NCBI RefSeq assembly: GCF_033115175.1
Contig: NC_084840.1
Location: 75,469,179-75,533,178 of the forward strand
Source of the DNA: Lepus europaeus
Taxonomy: Eukaryota; Chordata; Mammalia; Lagomorpha; Leporidae
DNA: 64,000 nucleotides
Reading direction: 5' to 3'
Shown: piece by piece, positions 23,051 to 35,002 of the stretch
Layout of the letters: each line of letters begins with the position of its first letter
Numbering within the stretch: position 1 is the stretch's first letter
Notes under the pieces: model-generated
Seen by the model: only the letters and a program-made list of their open reading frames with translations
The model's database searches: none
What the model was told of the DNA's origin: nothing
Made by a program: the position numbers and the translations under genes

Positions 23051-26000
23051 CCCAGCCCCTCCTTCAGGCCCCCTACCCTGCTGGCCCCAGCACATCTCTC
23101 AGGTCCCGGTTCACACCTGCTGGCCCCCAGGCCCTCCCCCAGGTCCCTGTTCACCCCTGCTGCCCCCAGCCCCTCCCTCTGGTCCTTGTTCCTCTGCTGC
23201 CCACCAGCACCTCCCTCAGGTCCCTGTTCCCCTGCTGGCCCCCAGCCCCTCCCTCAGGTCCCTGTTCCCCTGCTGGACCGCTCCCATCTCTCAGTTTCCG
23301 TACCCCTGCTGGCCCCCAGTCCCTCCCTCATGTCCCTGTCCCCCTGCTGGCCTCCAGCCCCTTCCTCAGGTCCCTATACACCGCTTCTGGCCCCCAGCCC
23401 CTCCCTCAAGTTCCTGCTCACCCCTGCTGGACCCCAGCCCCTCCCTCAGGTCTCTGTTCAGCCTTGCTGGCCCCCAGCCCCTCCCTCAGGTCCTGTTTCC
23501 TTGCTGGTCCCCAGCCCCTCCTTCAGGTCCCCCTACCCTGCTGGCCCCAGCACTTCTCTCAGGTACCTGTTCATCCCTGTTGGACCCCAGCCCTTCCCTC
23601 AGTTGTCTGTTCACACCTGCTGGCCCCCAGGCCCTCACCCAGGTCCCTGTTCACCCCTGCTGCCCCCAGCCCCTCCCTCTGGTCCCTGTTCCTCTGCTGC
23701 CCATCTGCACCTTCTCTGGTCCCCGTACCCTGCTGGCCCCCAGCACCTCTCTCAGGTCCCTGTTCACACGTGCTGGCCTGCAGCCCCTAACTCAGGTCTC
23801 AGTTCCCATGCTTGCACCCATCCCCTCCCTCAGGTCTCTGTTCCCCTGCTGGCCCCCTCCCATCTCTCAGTTTCCGTACCCCTGCTGCCCCCCAGCCCCT
23901 CCCTCAGTCCCCGTACCCTGCTGCCCCAGCCCCACACTCAGGACCCCATACCCTGCTAGCCCCAGCCCCTTCCTCAGGTCCCCGTAACCTGCTGGCCCCC
24001 AGCCCCTCCCTCAGGTCCCTGTTCCCCTGCTAGCACCCAACCCCTCTCTCAGGCCCCCGTACCCTGCTGACCCCAAGCACCTCTCTCAGGTCCCTGTTCA
24101 ACCTTGCTGGCCCCCGGCACCTCCCTCAGGTCCCTGCTCCCTGCTGGCCCCCGGTCCCTCCCTCAGGTCCCCTTACCTGGCTGACCCTAGCCCCTCCCTC
24201 AGGTCCCTGTGCCCCTGCTTACTCCCAGCCCCTCCCTCAGGTCCCTGGTCACCTATGATGGCCCCCAGCACCTCCCTCAGTTCTCTGTTCCGCTACTGGC
24301 CCCCAGCCCCTCCCTCAGGTCCCCAATCTCTGCTGGCCCCCAGCCCCTCCCTCAGGTCCCACTTCACCCCTGCTGGCCTCCAGCCCCTCCCTCAGGTCCC
24401 TGTTACCCTGATGGCCACCAACCACTTCTCGGGTCCCTGTTCACCCACACTGGCCCCCGGGTCCTCCCTCAGGTCCCTGTTCAACTGCTGGCCCCCAGAA
24501 CCTCACACAGGTACCTGTACCCTTCTGGCCCCCAGCAACTCCCTCAGGTCCCTGTTCCCTGCTGCACCCGGCCCCTCCCTCAGTTTACTGTTCCCCTGCT
24601 AGCCCCTGGCCCCTCTCTCAGGTCCCCATACCCTGCTGTCCCCCAGTAGCTCTCTCAGATTCCAGTACCCTGCTGGCCCGCAGCCCTTCCTTCAGGCCCC
24701 TATTCATCCCTGCTGGCCCCCAGCCCCTCTCTGGACCCTGGACCCTGCTGCCCCTAGCCCCTCCGCCAGGTCGCTGCATTCTGCTGGCCCCCAGCCCCTC
24801 CCTCAGTCTCTGTTCACCCTTGCTGGTCCCCGGCCCCTCCCTCAGGTCCTGTTCCCATGCTGGCCCCCAGCCCCTCCCTCAGGTCCCCATACTTTGCTGC
24901 CCCCAGCATCTCTCTCAGGTCCCCATACCCTGCTGGCCTGCAGCCCCTCCCTCAGGTTCCTGTTCATCCCTGTTGTCCCCTGGCCCCTCCCTCAGATCCC
25001 CATACCCTACTGGTCCCCAGCCCATCTATCAGGTCCCCGTATCCTGCTGGCCCCCAGATCCTTTCTCAGTTCCCCGTACCCTGCTGGCCCCCAGCACCTC
25101 CCTCTGATCCCAGTACCCTGCTTTCCCAGCACCTCTCTCAGGTCCCTGTTTAACCCTCCTGGACCCTGGCCCCTCCTTCGGGACCCCATACCCTGCTGCC
25201 CCCAGCCCCTCCCTCAGGTCCCTGTTCCCCTGCTGACCGACGGCTCCTAACTTAGGTCCTTGTTCCTGCTGTCCCCCAGCCCTTTCTTTAGGTCCCTGTT
25301 CACCCCTCATTGCCCCCGGCCCCTCCCTCAGGACCCTGTACCTGCTAGCCCCCAGCCCCTCAGTCAGGTCCCTGTTCCCTGCTAGCCCCCGGCTCCTCCC
25401 TCATGTTCCTATTCACCCCTGCTGGCCCCCGGACCCTCCCTCAGGTCCCTGTTCCCCTGCTGTCCCACGGCCCCTTCCTCAGGCCCCTGTTCCCCTCAAG
25501 ACGCCCAGACGCTCCCTCAGATCCCCGTACCAAGCTGGCCCCCAGACCCTCCATAATGTCCCTGATAACCCTGATGTCCACCGTCCCCTAACTCAGTTCC
25601 CTGTTCACCCCTGCTGGCTCCGAGCACCTCCCTCAGGTCCGTGTTCACCCCTGCTGGCCTACAGCTTCTCCCTCAGGTCCCTGTTCCCCGGCTGGCCCAC
25701 GGATGCTCCCTCAGGGCCCTGTTCCCCTGCTGGCCTCCAGACCCTCCCTCCGGTCCCTGTTCCCCTGCTGGCGCCCAGCCCCTCCCTCAGGTCCCTGTAC
25801 CCTGCTGTTCCCCGACCCTCCCTCAGGTCCCTGTTCTCCTGCTTGCCCAAGGCCCCTCCCTCAGGTCCATGTTCCCCTACTGGCCCCGGCCCTTCCCTAA
25901 GGTCCCTGTTAACCCTCATGACCCCCAACCCCTAACCAGTTCCCTGTTCAACCCTGCTGGCCCACAGCCTCTCTCTCAGGTCCCCGTACCCTCTGGCCCC

Positions 26001-29000
26001 CAGCAACTCTCTCAGGTCCCCATATCCTGCTGGCCCCTACCCTTCCCTCAGGTCCCTGTTCCCCTGCTGACTTACGGCTCCTAACTTAGGTCATTGACCT
26101 GCTGGCCCCCAGCCCATTTTTTAGATCCCTGTTCACCTCTGATGGGCCCTGGACCTCCCTCAGGACCCCGTATCGTGCTGGCCCCCAGCCCCTCCCTCAG
26201 GTCCCTGTTCCCCTGCTGCCCCCATACCTTCCCTCAGGTCACTGTTCCCTGCTGGCCCCCGGCCCCTCCCTCAGGAACCCGTTCCCCTGCTGGCCTTCAG
26301 CCTCTCCCTCAGATCCCCATACCCTGCTGGCCCTCAACACCTCTCTCAGGTCCCCGAACCCTGCTGACCCCCAGCACCTCTCTCAGGTCCCTGTTCATCC
26401 CTGCTGGCCCCCTCCCATCTCTCAGTTTCCGTACCCCTGCTGGCCCCCAGCCCCTCCCTCAGGTCCTCGTACCCTGCTGCGCCAGCCCCACACTCAGGTC
26501 CCCATACCCTGCTAGCCCCAGCCCCTTCCTCAGGTCCCCGTAACCTGCTGGCCCCCAGACCCTCCCTCAGTTCCCTGTTCCCCTGCTAGCCCCCAACCCC
26601 TGTCTCAGGCCCCCGTACCCTGCTGACCCCCAGCACCTCTCTCAGGTCCCTGTTCAACCTTGCTGGCCCCCGGCACCTCCCTCAGGTCCCTATTCCCCTG
26701 CTAGCACCCAGCCCCTCCCTCAGAATCCTGTTCCCCCTGCTGGCCCATGGCCTCCCCTCAAGTCCCTGCTCACCCATGCTGGCCCCCAGCCCCTCCGTCA
26801 GGACGCTGTACCATGCTGGCCCCCGGCCCCTATCTCAGGTCTCTGTTCATCCCTGCTGGCCCCCGGCCCCTACCTCAGGTCGCTGTACCCTGCTGGCCCC
26901 CTGTCCCTCCATCAGGTCCCTGTCCCCCTGCTGGCCCCCAGCCCTTTCCTCAGGTTCCTATTCACCGCTTCTGACCCCCAGCCCCTCCCACAAGTCCCTT
27001 TTCACCCCTGCTGGCCCCCAGCACCTCCCTCAGGACCCCGTACTTTGCTGGCCCTGGCACCTCCCTCAATTCCCTATTCCTAGGCTAGCACCCCACCCCT
27101 CCGTCAGCTCGCTGCATCCTGCTGGCCCCCAGCCCCTCCCTCAGGTCTCTGTTCACCCTTGCTGGCCCCCGGCCCCTCCCTCAGATCCTGATTCCTTGCT
27201 GGTCCCCAGCCCCTAATTCAGGTCCCCCTACGCTGCTGGCCCCAGCACATTCTCAGGTCCCTGTTCACCCCTGCTGGCCCCCAGCTCTTCCCTCAGTTGC
27301 CTGTTCACACCTGCTGGCCCCCAGGCCCTCCCTCAGGTCCCTGTTCACCCCTGCTGCCCCCAGCCCCTCCCTCTGGTCCCTGTTCCCCTGCTGCCCACCA
27401 GCACCTCCCTCAGGACCCCATAGCTTGCTGGCCCCCAGCCCCTCCCTCAGGTCCCCATACCCTGCTAGCCCCAGCCCCTTCCTCAGGTCCCCGTAACCTG
27501 CTGGCCCCCAGACCCTCCCTCAGTTCCCTGTTCCCCTGCTAGCCCCCAACCCCTCCCTCAGGACACCTTACCCTGTTGGCCCCCAGCCCCTCCCTCAGGA
27601 CCCTGTTCACCCATGCTGGCCCCCAGCCCCTTCTTCAGGTCCCTGTTCACCACTTCTGACCCCAGCCCCTCCCTCAGGTCTCTGTTCCCCTGCTGGCACC
27701 AGCCCCTTCCTCAGGTCACTCTTCAACTACTGGCCCCCAGCACCTCTCTCTGGTCCCCGTACCCTGCTGGCCCCCAGACCCTCCCTCAGTTCCCTGTTCA
27801 CCCCTGCTGGCCTACAGCTTCTCCCTCAGGTCCCTGTTTCCCTGCTGGCCCACGGATCCTCCCTCAGGTCCGTCTTCCTGCTGACCCCATCCTCTCTCTC
27901 AGTTCCCTGTTCATCCCCGTTGACCCCTGGAAACTCCCTCAGGAACCAGTAGCCTGCTGCCCCCCAGCCCCTCCCTCAGGTCCCTGTTCCCTGCTGGCTC
28001 CTGGTCCCTCCCTCAGGTCCCCTTTCCTGGCTGACCCTAGCCCCTCCCTCAGTTCCCTGTGTCCCTGCTAGCACCCAGCCCCTCCCTCAGGTCCCTGTTC
28101 ACCTCTGATGTCCCTCAGCGCCTCCCTCAGTTCTCTGTTCCGCTACTGGCCCCCAGCCCCTCCCTCTGGTCCCTGTTCCCCTGCTGCCCACCAGCACCTC
28201 CCTCAGGTCCCCGTACCCTGTGGCCCCAAGCACCTCTCTCAGGTACCTGTAAACACGTGCTGGCCTGCAGCCCCTCCCGCAGGTGTCTGTTCCCAAGCTG
28301 GCCCCCTCCCATCTCTCAGTTTCCACACCCTTGCTGGCCCCCAGCCCCTCCCTCAAGTCCCTGTTCACCCCTGCTGGCCCCCAGCACCTCCCTCAGGACC
28401 CCATACTCTGCTGGCTCTGGCTCCTCCCTCGATTCCCTATTCCCAGGCTAGCACCCAGCCCCTCCGTCAGGTCGCTGCATCCTGCTGGCCCCCAGCCCCT
28501 CCCTCAGGTCTCTGTTCACCCTTGCTGGCCCCCGGCCCCTCCCTCAGGTCCTGTTTCCTTGCTGGTCCCTAGCCCCTCATTCAGGTCCCCCTACGCTGCC
28601 TGCCCTAGCACATCTCTTATGTCCCTGTTCACCCCTGCTGGCCCCCAGCTCTTCCCTCAGGTGCCTGTTTACACCTGCTGGTTCCCCAAGCACTCCCTCA
28701 GGTCTCTGTTCACCCCTGCTGGCCCCCAGCCCCTCCCTCTGGTCCCTGTTCTTCTGCGGCCCACCAGGACCTCCCTGAGGTCCCTGTTCACAAGTGCTGG
28801 CCTGCAGCCCCTCCCTCAGGTCCCTATTCCCCTGCTGGCCCCCTCCCATCTCTCACTTTCCGTACCACTGCTGGCCCCCAGCCCCTCCCTAAGTTCCCCG
28901 TACACTGCTGCCCCAGCCCCACACTCAGGTCCCCATACCCTGCTAGCCCCAGCCCCTTCCTCAGGTCCCCGTAACCTGCTGGCCCCCAGACCCTCCCTCA

Positions 29001-30127
29001 GGTCCCTGTTCCCCTGCTAGCCCCCAACCCCTCTCTCAGGCCCCCGTACCCTGCTCACCCCAGGCCCCTCTCTCAGGTCACTGTTCTCCTGCTGGCCCCC
29101 AGACCCGCCCTCCAGTCCCTGTTCAACCCTGCTGGCCCCCTGCCCCTCCATCAGGTCCCTGTCCCCCTTCTGGCCCCCAGCCCCTTCCTCAGGTCCCTAT
29201 TCACCGCTTCTGACCCCCCGCCCCTCCCTCAGGTCCTGTTTCCTTGCTGGTCCCCAGCCCCTCCTTCAGGTCCCCCTACCCTGCTGGTCCCAGCACATCG
29301 CTCAGGTCCCTGTTCATCCCTGCTGGCCCCCAGCCCTTCCCTCAGTTGCCTGTTCACACCTGCTGGTCCCCAGCCCCTCCCTCTGGTCCCTGTTCCCCTG
29401 CTGCCCACCAGCACCTCCCTCAGGTCCCCGTACCGTGCTGGCCCCCAGCACCTCCCTCAGGTCCCTGTTCACACGTGCTGGCCTGCAGCCCCTGCCTCAG
29501 GTCTCAGTTCCCTGCTGGCACCCATCCCCTCCCTCAGGTCCCTGTTCCCCTGCTGGCCCCCTCCCATCTCTCAGTTTCCGTACCCCTGCTGGCCCCCAGC
29601 CCCTCCCTCAGGTCCCCGTACCCTGCTGCCCCAGCCCCACACTCAGGTCCCCATAACCTGCTAGCCCCCAACCTCTCTCTCAGGCCCCCGTACCCTGCTG
29701 ACCCCCAGCACCTCTCTCAGGTCCCTGTTCAACCTTGCTGGCCCCCGGCACCTCCCTCAGGTCCCTATTCCCCTGCTAGCACCCAGCCCCTCCCTCAGAA
29801 TCCTGTTCCCCCTGCTGGCCCATGGCCTCCCCTCAAGTCCCTGTTCACCCATACTGGCCCCCAGCCCCTCCGTCAGGACACTGTACCATGCTGGCCCCCG
29901 GCCCCTCTCTCAGGTCTCTGTTCACCCCTGCTGGCCCCCAGCCCCTCCCACTTTCGCTGTACCACGCTGGCCCCCGGCCCCTCTCTCAGGTCACTGTTCT
30001 CCTGCTGGCCCCCAGACCCGCCCTCCAGTCCCTGTTCACCCCTGCTGGCCCCCGGCCCCTCTCTCAGGTCTCTGTCCCCTGCTGGCCCCCAGCCCCTTCC
30101 TCAGGTCCCTATTCACCCCTTCTGACC

Positions 30128-30295
30128 CCCGCCCCATGGAGGACCTGGATTGAGTTTCCAGCTCCTGGTTCTAGCCTCGACTCAGAGCAAGCTTTGCAGG
30201 CATTTAGGAAGGAAACCAGCTAACGGGAACTCTCCCTTTTTGTTTCTGACTCTCTCTGCTTCAGAAATATATTTTAAAATTTAAAAAATTTGGTT
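30128..30295 (+). mobile_element. Truncated old CSINE
   Basis: It starts abruptly at CATGGAGGACCTGGATTGAG where minisatellite 3 ends, and runs to CAGAAATATATTTTAAAATT. The same truncated element precedes a related segment at 46.33 kb. Confidence 0.7.
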
Positions 30296-30960
30296 ACATT
30301 ATTTGGGTGACTACAGTATTTTTCTTCATATATTTTGTATATGGGAAATCCCTTATCATTTATAGACAATTAATATGCCTAATTTAAATCAATTAAGTAA
30401 GTTACAACTCATTCACAGGATGGAACATCATGCATTCTTTCAAAGTCGCCAAGTCAAAGAATTCAGTCACACAGGGAAAAAGGCTCAAGAAACACTGGAT
30501 GTAAAAGGATGAATTAGAAAACAACTGTGCTGTTTGGGTGGTGGTGGGGGTGACATATTTTGTCTGAAAAATGTGTAGTCTCCTTTTTCTATCACATTTC
30601 TGCGAACATGAAAGTCAATATCAGATTCAACCCTGGCTATATATGAGCAGTACTACAACAGGTAGCTTGCATTTTTTCTCCTCTATACCAGTTTTGCAAT
30701 GCATGTATAGGCATTTTGCCAGAAACATAAAGAATCCAATTAGTAATTCTTTTGTAAATAACATGTCACAATAAACAAGCAATTAACATCAGCATTCAAT
30801 TTCAGACCAAATACACAGTTTTTGCTACTACTTTATTTGATGTGTTTGTGCTGCCATCTTTTGGACAAACAGAAAAATGCTTTATGGTGTAGCATGATAA
30901 AAGTCCGATGTGCATTTCAAATACTGGTAAACAAAAAAAATTTTAATGCAAAAGACCAAC
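30290..30960 (+). repeat. Unidentified dispersed segment, copy 1
   Basis: Contains TTTTGTATATGGGAAATCCC, then AATTTAAATCAATTAAGTAA, then a block ending TTTTGGACAAACAGAAAAAT. All three parts recur in the same order between 46.49 and 48.68 kb at roughly three-quarters identity by eye. Family not recognised. Confidence 0.6.
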
Positions 30961-31235
30961 GCAATGAAAACCTGATTTATCATTTTTTGTTTTTCAATAT
31001 ATTTGAAGAGAAGAGAAAGAAACAGACAAAAAGATCTGCCACCTGTGAATTCATGCTTTACATGCCTGCAACAGTCAGGACTACGCCACGCCAAAGCCAG
31101 GAGCCCAAAACTCATTTCTGTATTTATGCCTTTCAAATAAATAAACAGATATTGAAAGTCTCCCAACAAGAAAGTCTAGGATCTGATGGATTCACATATG
31201 CATTCCATAAAACATTTAAAGAAGAACTAAATCCT

Positions 31236-31562
31236 TGGGGCTGGTGCTGTGGCATACAGGTAAAGCCACCACCTGAAAGGCCAGCATCCCATATTGACAC
31301 CAGTTTGAGTCCGGACTGCTCCACCTTTGATCCAGCTCCTTACTGATGTACCTGGGAAAGCACCGAAAGATGGCCCAAGTATTTGGGCTCCTGCACTCGC
31401 ATGGGAGACCCAGAAGAAGCTCCTGGCTTGTCTGGATTGGCCCAGCTCCAGCGATTGTGGCCATTTGGAGAGTGAACCAGTGGGTGGAAGACATCTATCT
31501 CTCCCTCTCTGTAACTCTACTGTTCAAATAAATCCTTACAAGAAAAAAAAAAAAAAAAACTA
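31236..31562 (+). mobile_element. CSINE
   Basis: A full copy runs from GGGGCTGGTGCTGTGGCATA to AAATAAATCCTTACAAG plus a poly(A) of about 17. Confidence 0.9.
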
Positions 31563-31569
31563 AAGGGGA

Positions 31570-31960
31570 TGAGTGCCAGGGAGACCTACTGGACAGGATG
31601 TTTATAATGAAATGGCTGTCAAGCTGGATCCCTATGACATGGTCATGGCCCATGACATAATGGCTACTGTCATGGCATTCACAGCCTAGCAATTGAGAGT
31701 TGAGAAGGTGGTCACCTGACAAGGAGTGTGGATGTTGGCCAGAGTGGAGGGCTAAAGAGAGGGCCTGGTGACTGAACACTGGGCTACCAGTGGGGACGAT
31801 AACCTACGCTGCCTCAATCCAGAAGCCCGCGATGGAGGTACTGTGTCATCCTCAGCCATGCTGGCCCTGTGAGCTGTCAGCCTTCTCTGACATTGCTTCT
31901 GGTTCACTTGGAGACCGCACAACTGGTTAGTGGACACTCCCTCCCTCTTTCTTTTTCCTC
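31570..31960. other. Unassigned sequence
   Basis: No repeat or gene recognised between the CSINE and the old L1 below. Confidence 0.35.
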
Positions 31961-31961
31961 C

Positions 31962-32650
31962 TATGGTGGTAAAATATGCATGACAACACTATGTTAACTG
32001 TTGCTGTGGATTCGTTTTGAGAGGAGAAACACAGTGGGGGCAAGAGGTGTGGAGTCAAGACACAGACACTGGGGGTCAGGTGAAAGCGGGCTAGAGGTGA
32101 GCAGCTTGCAGACTCTTGCAGTTGGTGCAGCAGCTTATCTAGCCAAGGCAGCCAGTCTGATCAAGGGATTGTTTATGTCATAACCAATCACTGCCTGTTG
32201 CTAGGCAGGCTCCTTTGGGTTCTGAAGCCAGTTCCTGAGTAACTGCCATTCGCTAGCCAGTGCCATCTTGGCAAGGTCAGCTCATCCCACCACAGTTAAT
32301 TAGGTAAGTAGCATATTGTTGGGCAGGTCTTATCCACATGCAACTCGAGAACATTTTCATCACCCCCAACTGAAACCTATCTGCATGAAATGCCACCTCA
32401 CCTGCTCTCCTACCCGCTAGGCTCTAGCGGTCACTACTTTCAGTCTTTATGAATGTGACTACCCTGGGTACTTCATGTAAGTACAGTCATACAGTATTAT
32501 CCTATTGTATGTGGCTTATTTCACATAGCATCGTGACCTCAATGGTCACTCGTGTTACACTCTGTGTCAGAGTTTCCTTCATTTCTAAGGCTATGAATAT
32601 AAATCATATCCCATAATATGTATAGATAGTCCTGGACATACAATGTGTGA
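31962..32650 (-). mobile_element. Old L1M 3' region, split by a solo LTR
   Basis: The phrases TGGTAAAATATGCATGACAA, CTTTATGAATGTGACTACCC and GTGGCTTATTTCACATAGCA are standard for reverse-oriented L1M 3' sequence. The LTR-like insertion at 31999-32294 sits between the first two. Confidence 0.65.
31999..32294. mobile_element. Probable solo LTR of an endogenous retrovirus
   Basis: A 296-bp sequence begins TGTTGCTGTGG and ends CCCACCACA (TG...CA). It is bordered by GTTAAC on the left and GTTAAT on the right, a 6-bp target duplication with one mismatch. It interrupts old L1 sequence. A CCAAT box lies in ATAACCAATCACTGCC. No viral genes remain. No family name is offered. Confidence 0.55.
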
Positions 32651-32692
32651 TGCCCAGATAAGTAGATCCCCAAGAAGCTATGTAGGTATTAA

Positions 32693-33188
32693 ATTATATA
32701 CTTCAAAAATTTCATAGAAAATGGAATTAAAGTAGGAGTTTAATTAGGTGCTAAATTGAGTTTGAACCCCATCCATTTTTTTTCCTTGATACACATTTTC
32801 CATGTGTTAAGAAAACAATTTTTAAAAGTGTTTAAATACTTGTTACTTATTTGAAAGGCAGAGTTACAGGGGTGGGGGAAGGCTAGTTCACTCCCCAAAT
32901 GGCCACATCGCTGGGGTTGGGCTGATCCGAAATCAGGAGCCAGGAGCTCCTTTCAGGTCTCCCACCTATGTGCAGGGGCCAGAAGCTGCTTTCCTAGGAG
33001 CATTAGCAGGGAGCTGGATTGGAGTGAAGCAACCATACAGGATGCTGGTGCTGCAGGTGCTGGGTTAACCTGCTATGTCAAAGGGCCAGTGTTTTTGCTT
33101 TGTTTTGTTTTGTTTTTTGCAGCAAAAACTTTTGTATGAAAACAAACTCCTACTTTTAATTCCATTTTCACATAAACTTTCTGCAGTT
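32693..33188. mobile_element. Palindromic MITE-like element, copy 1, with CSINE inside
   Basis: The left arm contains GAAAATGGAATTAAAGTAGG and the right arm its reverse complement CTACTTTTAATTCCATTTTC. The C-repeat at 32848-33092 lies between them. Ends and interior match the element at 43.33-43.92 kb, as expected of a non-autonomous DNA transposon with inverted termini. Confidence 0.55.
32848..33092 (-). mobile_element. CSINE inside the MITE-like element
   Basis: The reversed tail is TTACTTATTTGAAAGGCAGA, and the head end is TGTCAAAGGGCCAGTG. Confidence 0.8.
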
Positions 33189-33349
33189 GCTTCTTATTTA
33201 GCCTCCAGTATTAGTTAATCTTCCACAGTCTGACAACTTTTTAATGAAGTCTTTTTGTTATTTCTTATTTTCAAAGACCATGCTTATGACAGAATATCTA
33301 AAACTACTGAGCAGCCAGGCACCATTAAAAACATCATTACATGAATGTC

Positions 33350-33610
33350 AGAAATAAACACAGTATTGAATGAAAGAAGGGAGTCACAAGGGAATGACTA
33401 CTTCAAGGAGCCTGTTTTGAAAACTGGACAAACTTGAATTCCACTGTCTGGGGGTATTTGGGGAGGCATGCTGAGGTGACAGAACTGTAAAGGCCACGAA
33501 GTGGTGATAGCTGTAGCACACTCAGTGGTAGACATGGGTGTGTACCCTGTGAGAATTCATTGAACTGTACACATGTTTTCTATGTGTGATTCCTCACAAT
33601 ACAAATAGCT
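33350..33610 (+). mobile_element. Old L1M 3' UTR fragment
   Basis: Typical phrases include CACTCAGTGGTAGACATGGG and GAATTCATTGAACTGTACAC. Confidence 0.55.
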
Positions 33611-33647
33611 TTTAAAAAGTCAGAACCCTCAGACGCAGTTAAACATT

Positions 33648-33945
33648 TCTCTTGGGACAAGCATTTGGAGCAGCAGTCAAGCCGCCACTTGGGATGCCTG
33701 CATTCCATAGCAGAGTGCCTGCATTCAGGTCCTGGATCCACTCTTGACTCCAGGTTCCTGCTAATGTACACCCTAGGAGGTAACTGTGATAACTCAAATA
33801 CTTGGGGTCCTGAATCTCCATAGGAGATCCAGACAAAATGCACAGTTCACTGCTTTAGCCTGGCACAGTTCTGGCTGTTGCACGCATTTGGATAGCTAGC
33901 TAGTAGAGAAAGAGATCACTCTGCCTTTCAAATAAAATGTTTTTT
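33648..33945 (+). mobile_element. Old CSINE
   Basis: A diverged copy runs from GACAAGCATTTGGAGCAGCA to GCCTTTCAAATAAAATG. Confidence 0.72.
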
Positions 33946-34079
33946 TCTTTTAATAATTAGCATATAGCCTTCCAGTTCAATTCTTATCCATGATTATATC
34001 CACACACTATTTTGTAACAAGTTGTCTGTACTGGATGTATTGTGAGCATTCTTCCTTTTGGTCACATGAGATGGTGACT

Positions 34080-34590
34080 AGAATGGCTCCAATATAAAAG
34101 ACTACAAATATCAAAATGTTGGAGATGATGTGAAGAAACTGGAACCTATCCTATCTTACTGGTGAAAATGTAAAATAGTGTGATGACTTGTGGAAATGGG
34201 TTAGCAATTGCTAAAAAGTCAAATATACACTTAGTATACATCCCAGCGATTCTATTCCTAGGCATTTATGCAAGAGAAAATGTGAAAATATATCAATGCA
34301 GACTCATACATATATATGTGTGTGTTTGTGTGTGTGTGCATAATCGTGAATTTTCACAGTAGCATTATTCATAATAGACAAAACATGAACACAGTCCAGA
34401 TGTCCATAAACCAAAAATGACTCAACAAATGGTGTTATGCCCATACTACAGAATTCCCCGCCCCTCAACCAACACACACAACACTACAATGGACAGACTT
34501 CTCACACATGCTACAACACGGGTGAATCTTGAAGCCATTATGCTAAGTGAAAAGTGCCAGGCATACAATATTACATCTTGTATGTCCACT
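34080..34590 (+). mobile_element. Old L1M 3' fragment with (TG)n
   Basis: Contains the L1M phrases GAATGGCTCCAATATAAAAG, CAGTAGCATTATTCATAATA and GAATCTTGAAGCCATTATGC. A TG run lies at 34312-34340. Confidence 0.7.
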
Positions 34591-34591
34591 T

Positions 34592-34942
34592 ACACTTTTT
34601 TTTTTTTTGACAGGCAGAGTGGATAGAGAGAGAGAGAGAGAGAGAGAAAGGTCTTCCTTTTTGCCGTTGGTTCACCCTCCAATGGCCGCCGTGGTAGCAC
34701 ACTGCGGCCGGCGCACCGCGCTGATCTGAAGCCAGGAGCCAGGTGCTTCTCCTGGTCTCCCATGCACGTGCAGGGCCCAAGCACTTGGGCCATCCTCCAC
34801 TGTCTTCCCGGGCCACAGCGGAGGGCTGGCCTGGAAGAGGAGCAACCGAGACTAGTAGCCGGCGCCCCAACTGGGACTAGAACCCAGGGTGCGGGTGCCA
34901 TAGGCAGAGGATTAGCCAAGTGAGCCACGGCGCCGGCCAAAG
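34592..34942 (-). mobile_element. CSINE at the outer edge of inverted duplication 1 (left)
   Basis: A full reverse C-repeat. Its head half shares private variants with the SINE at 39.28 kb (GGGTGCGGGTGCCATAGGCA), but the tail half belongs to a different variant. A recombination point therefore lies inside it, near 34,750-34,800. Confidence 0.9.
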
Positions 34943-35002
34943 TTTACATTTTTTTTAAAGATTTAAATTTAAATTTTTAAAGATTTAAAAGTTTTACCCT
35001 TA

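Larger units (their letters stand above)
20775..30127. repeat. Minisatellite 3, 37-40 bp unit, roughly 240 copies over 9.35 kb
   Basis: A typical unit is GTCCCTGTTCCCCTGCTGGC followed by CCCCAGCCCCTCCCTCAG. Alternative first halves read GTCCCCATACCCTGCTGGCC or GTCCCTGTTCACCCCTGCTG. The plus strand is almost all C and T with scattered G, and CpG is rare. Units are degenerate and arranged in larger duplicated blocks. Each unit carries a pyrimidine tract ending in CTCAG followed by GT. The many proline/serine/leucine-rich open frames on the plus strand, up to about 500 codons, follow from the composition and are not genes. The right edge falls directly against a truncated CSINE. Confidence 0.96.

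Noticed and set aside
22434-23987. 517-codon Pro/Ser/Leu-rich frame and similar frames through 30 kb
   Set aside because: Pyrimidine-rich repeat units rarely make stop codons. Frames shift between units and none starts with a plausible initiation context or known domain.
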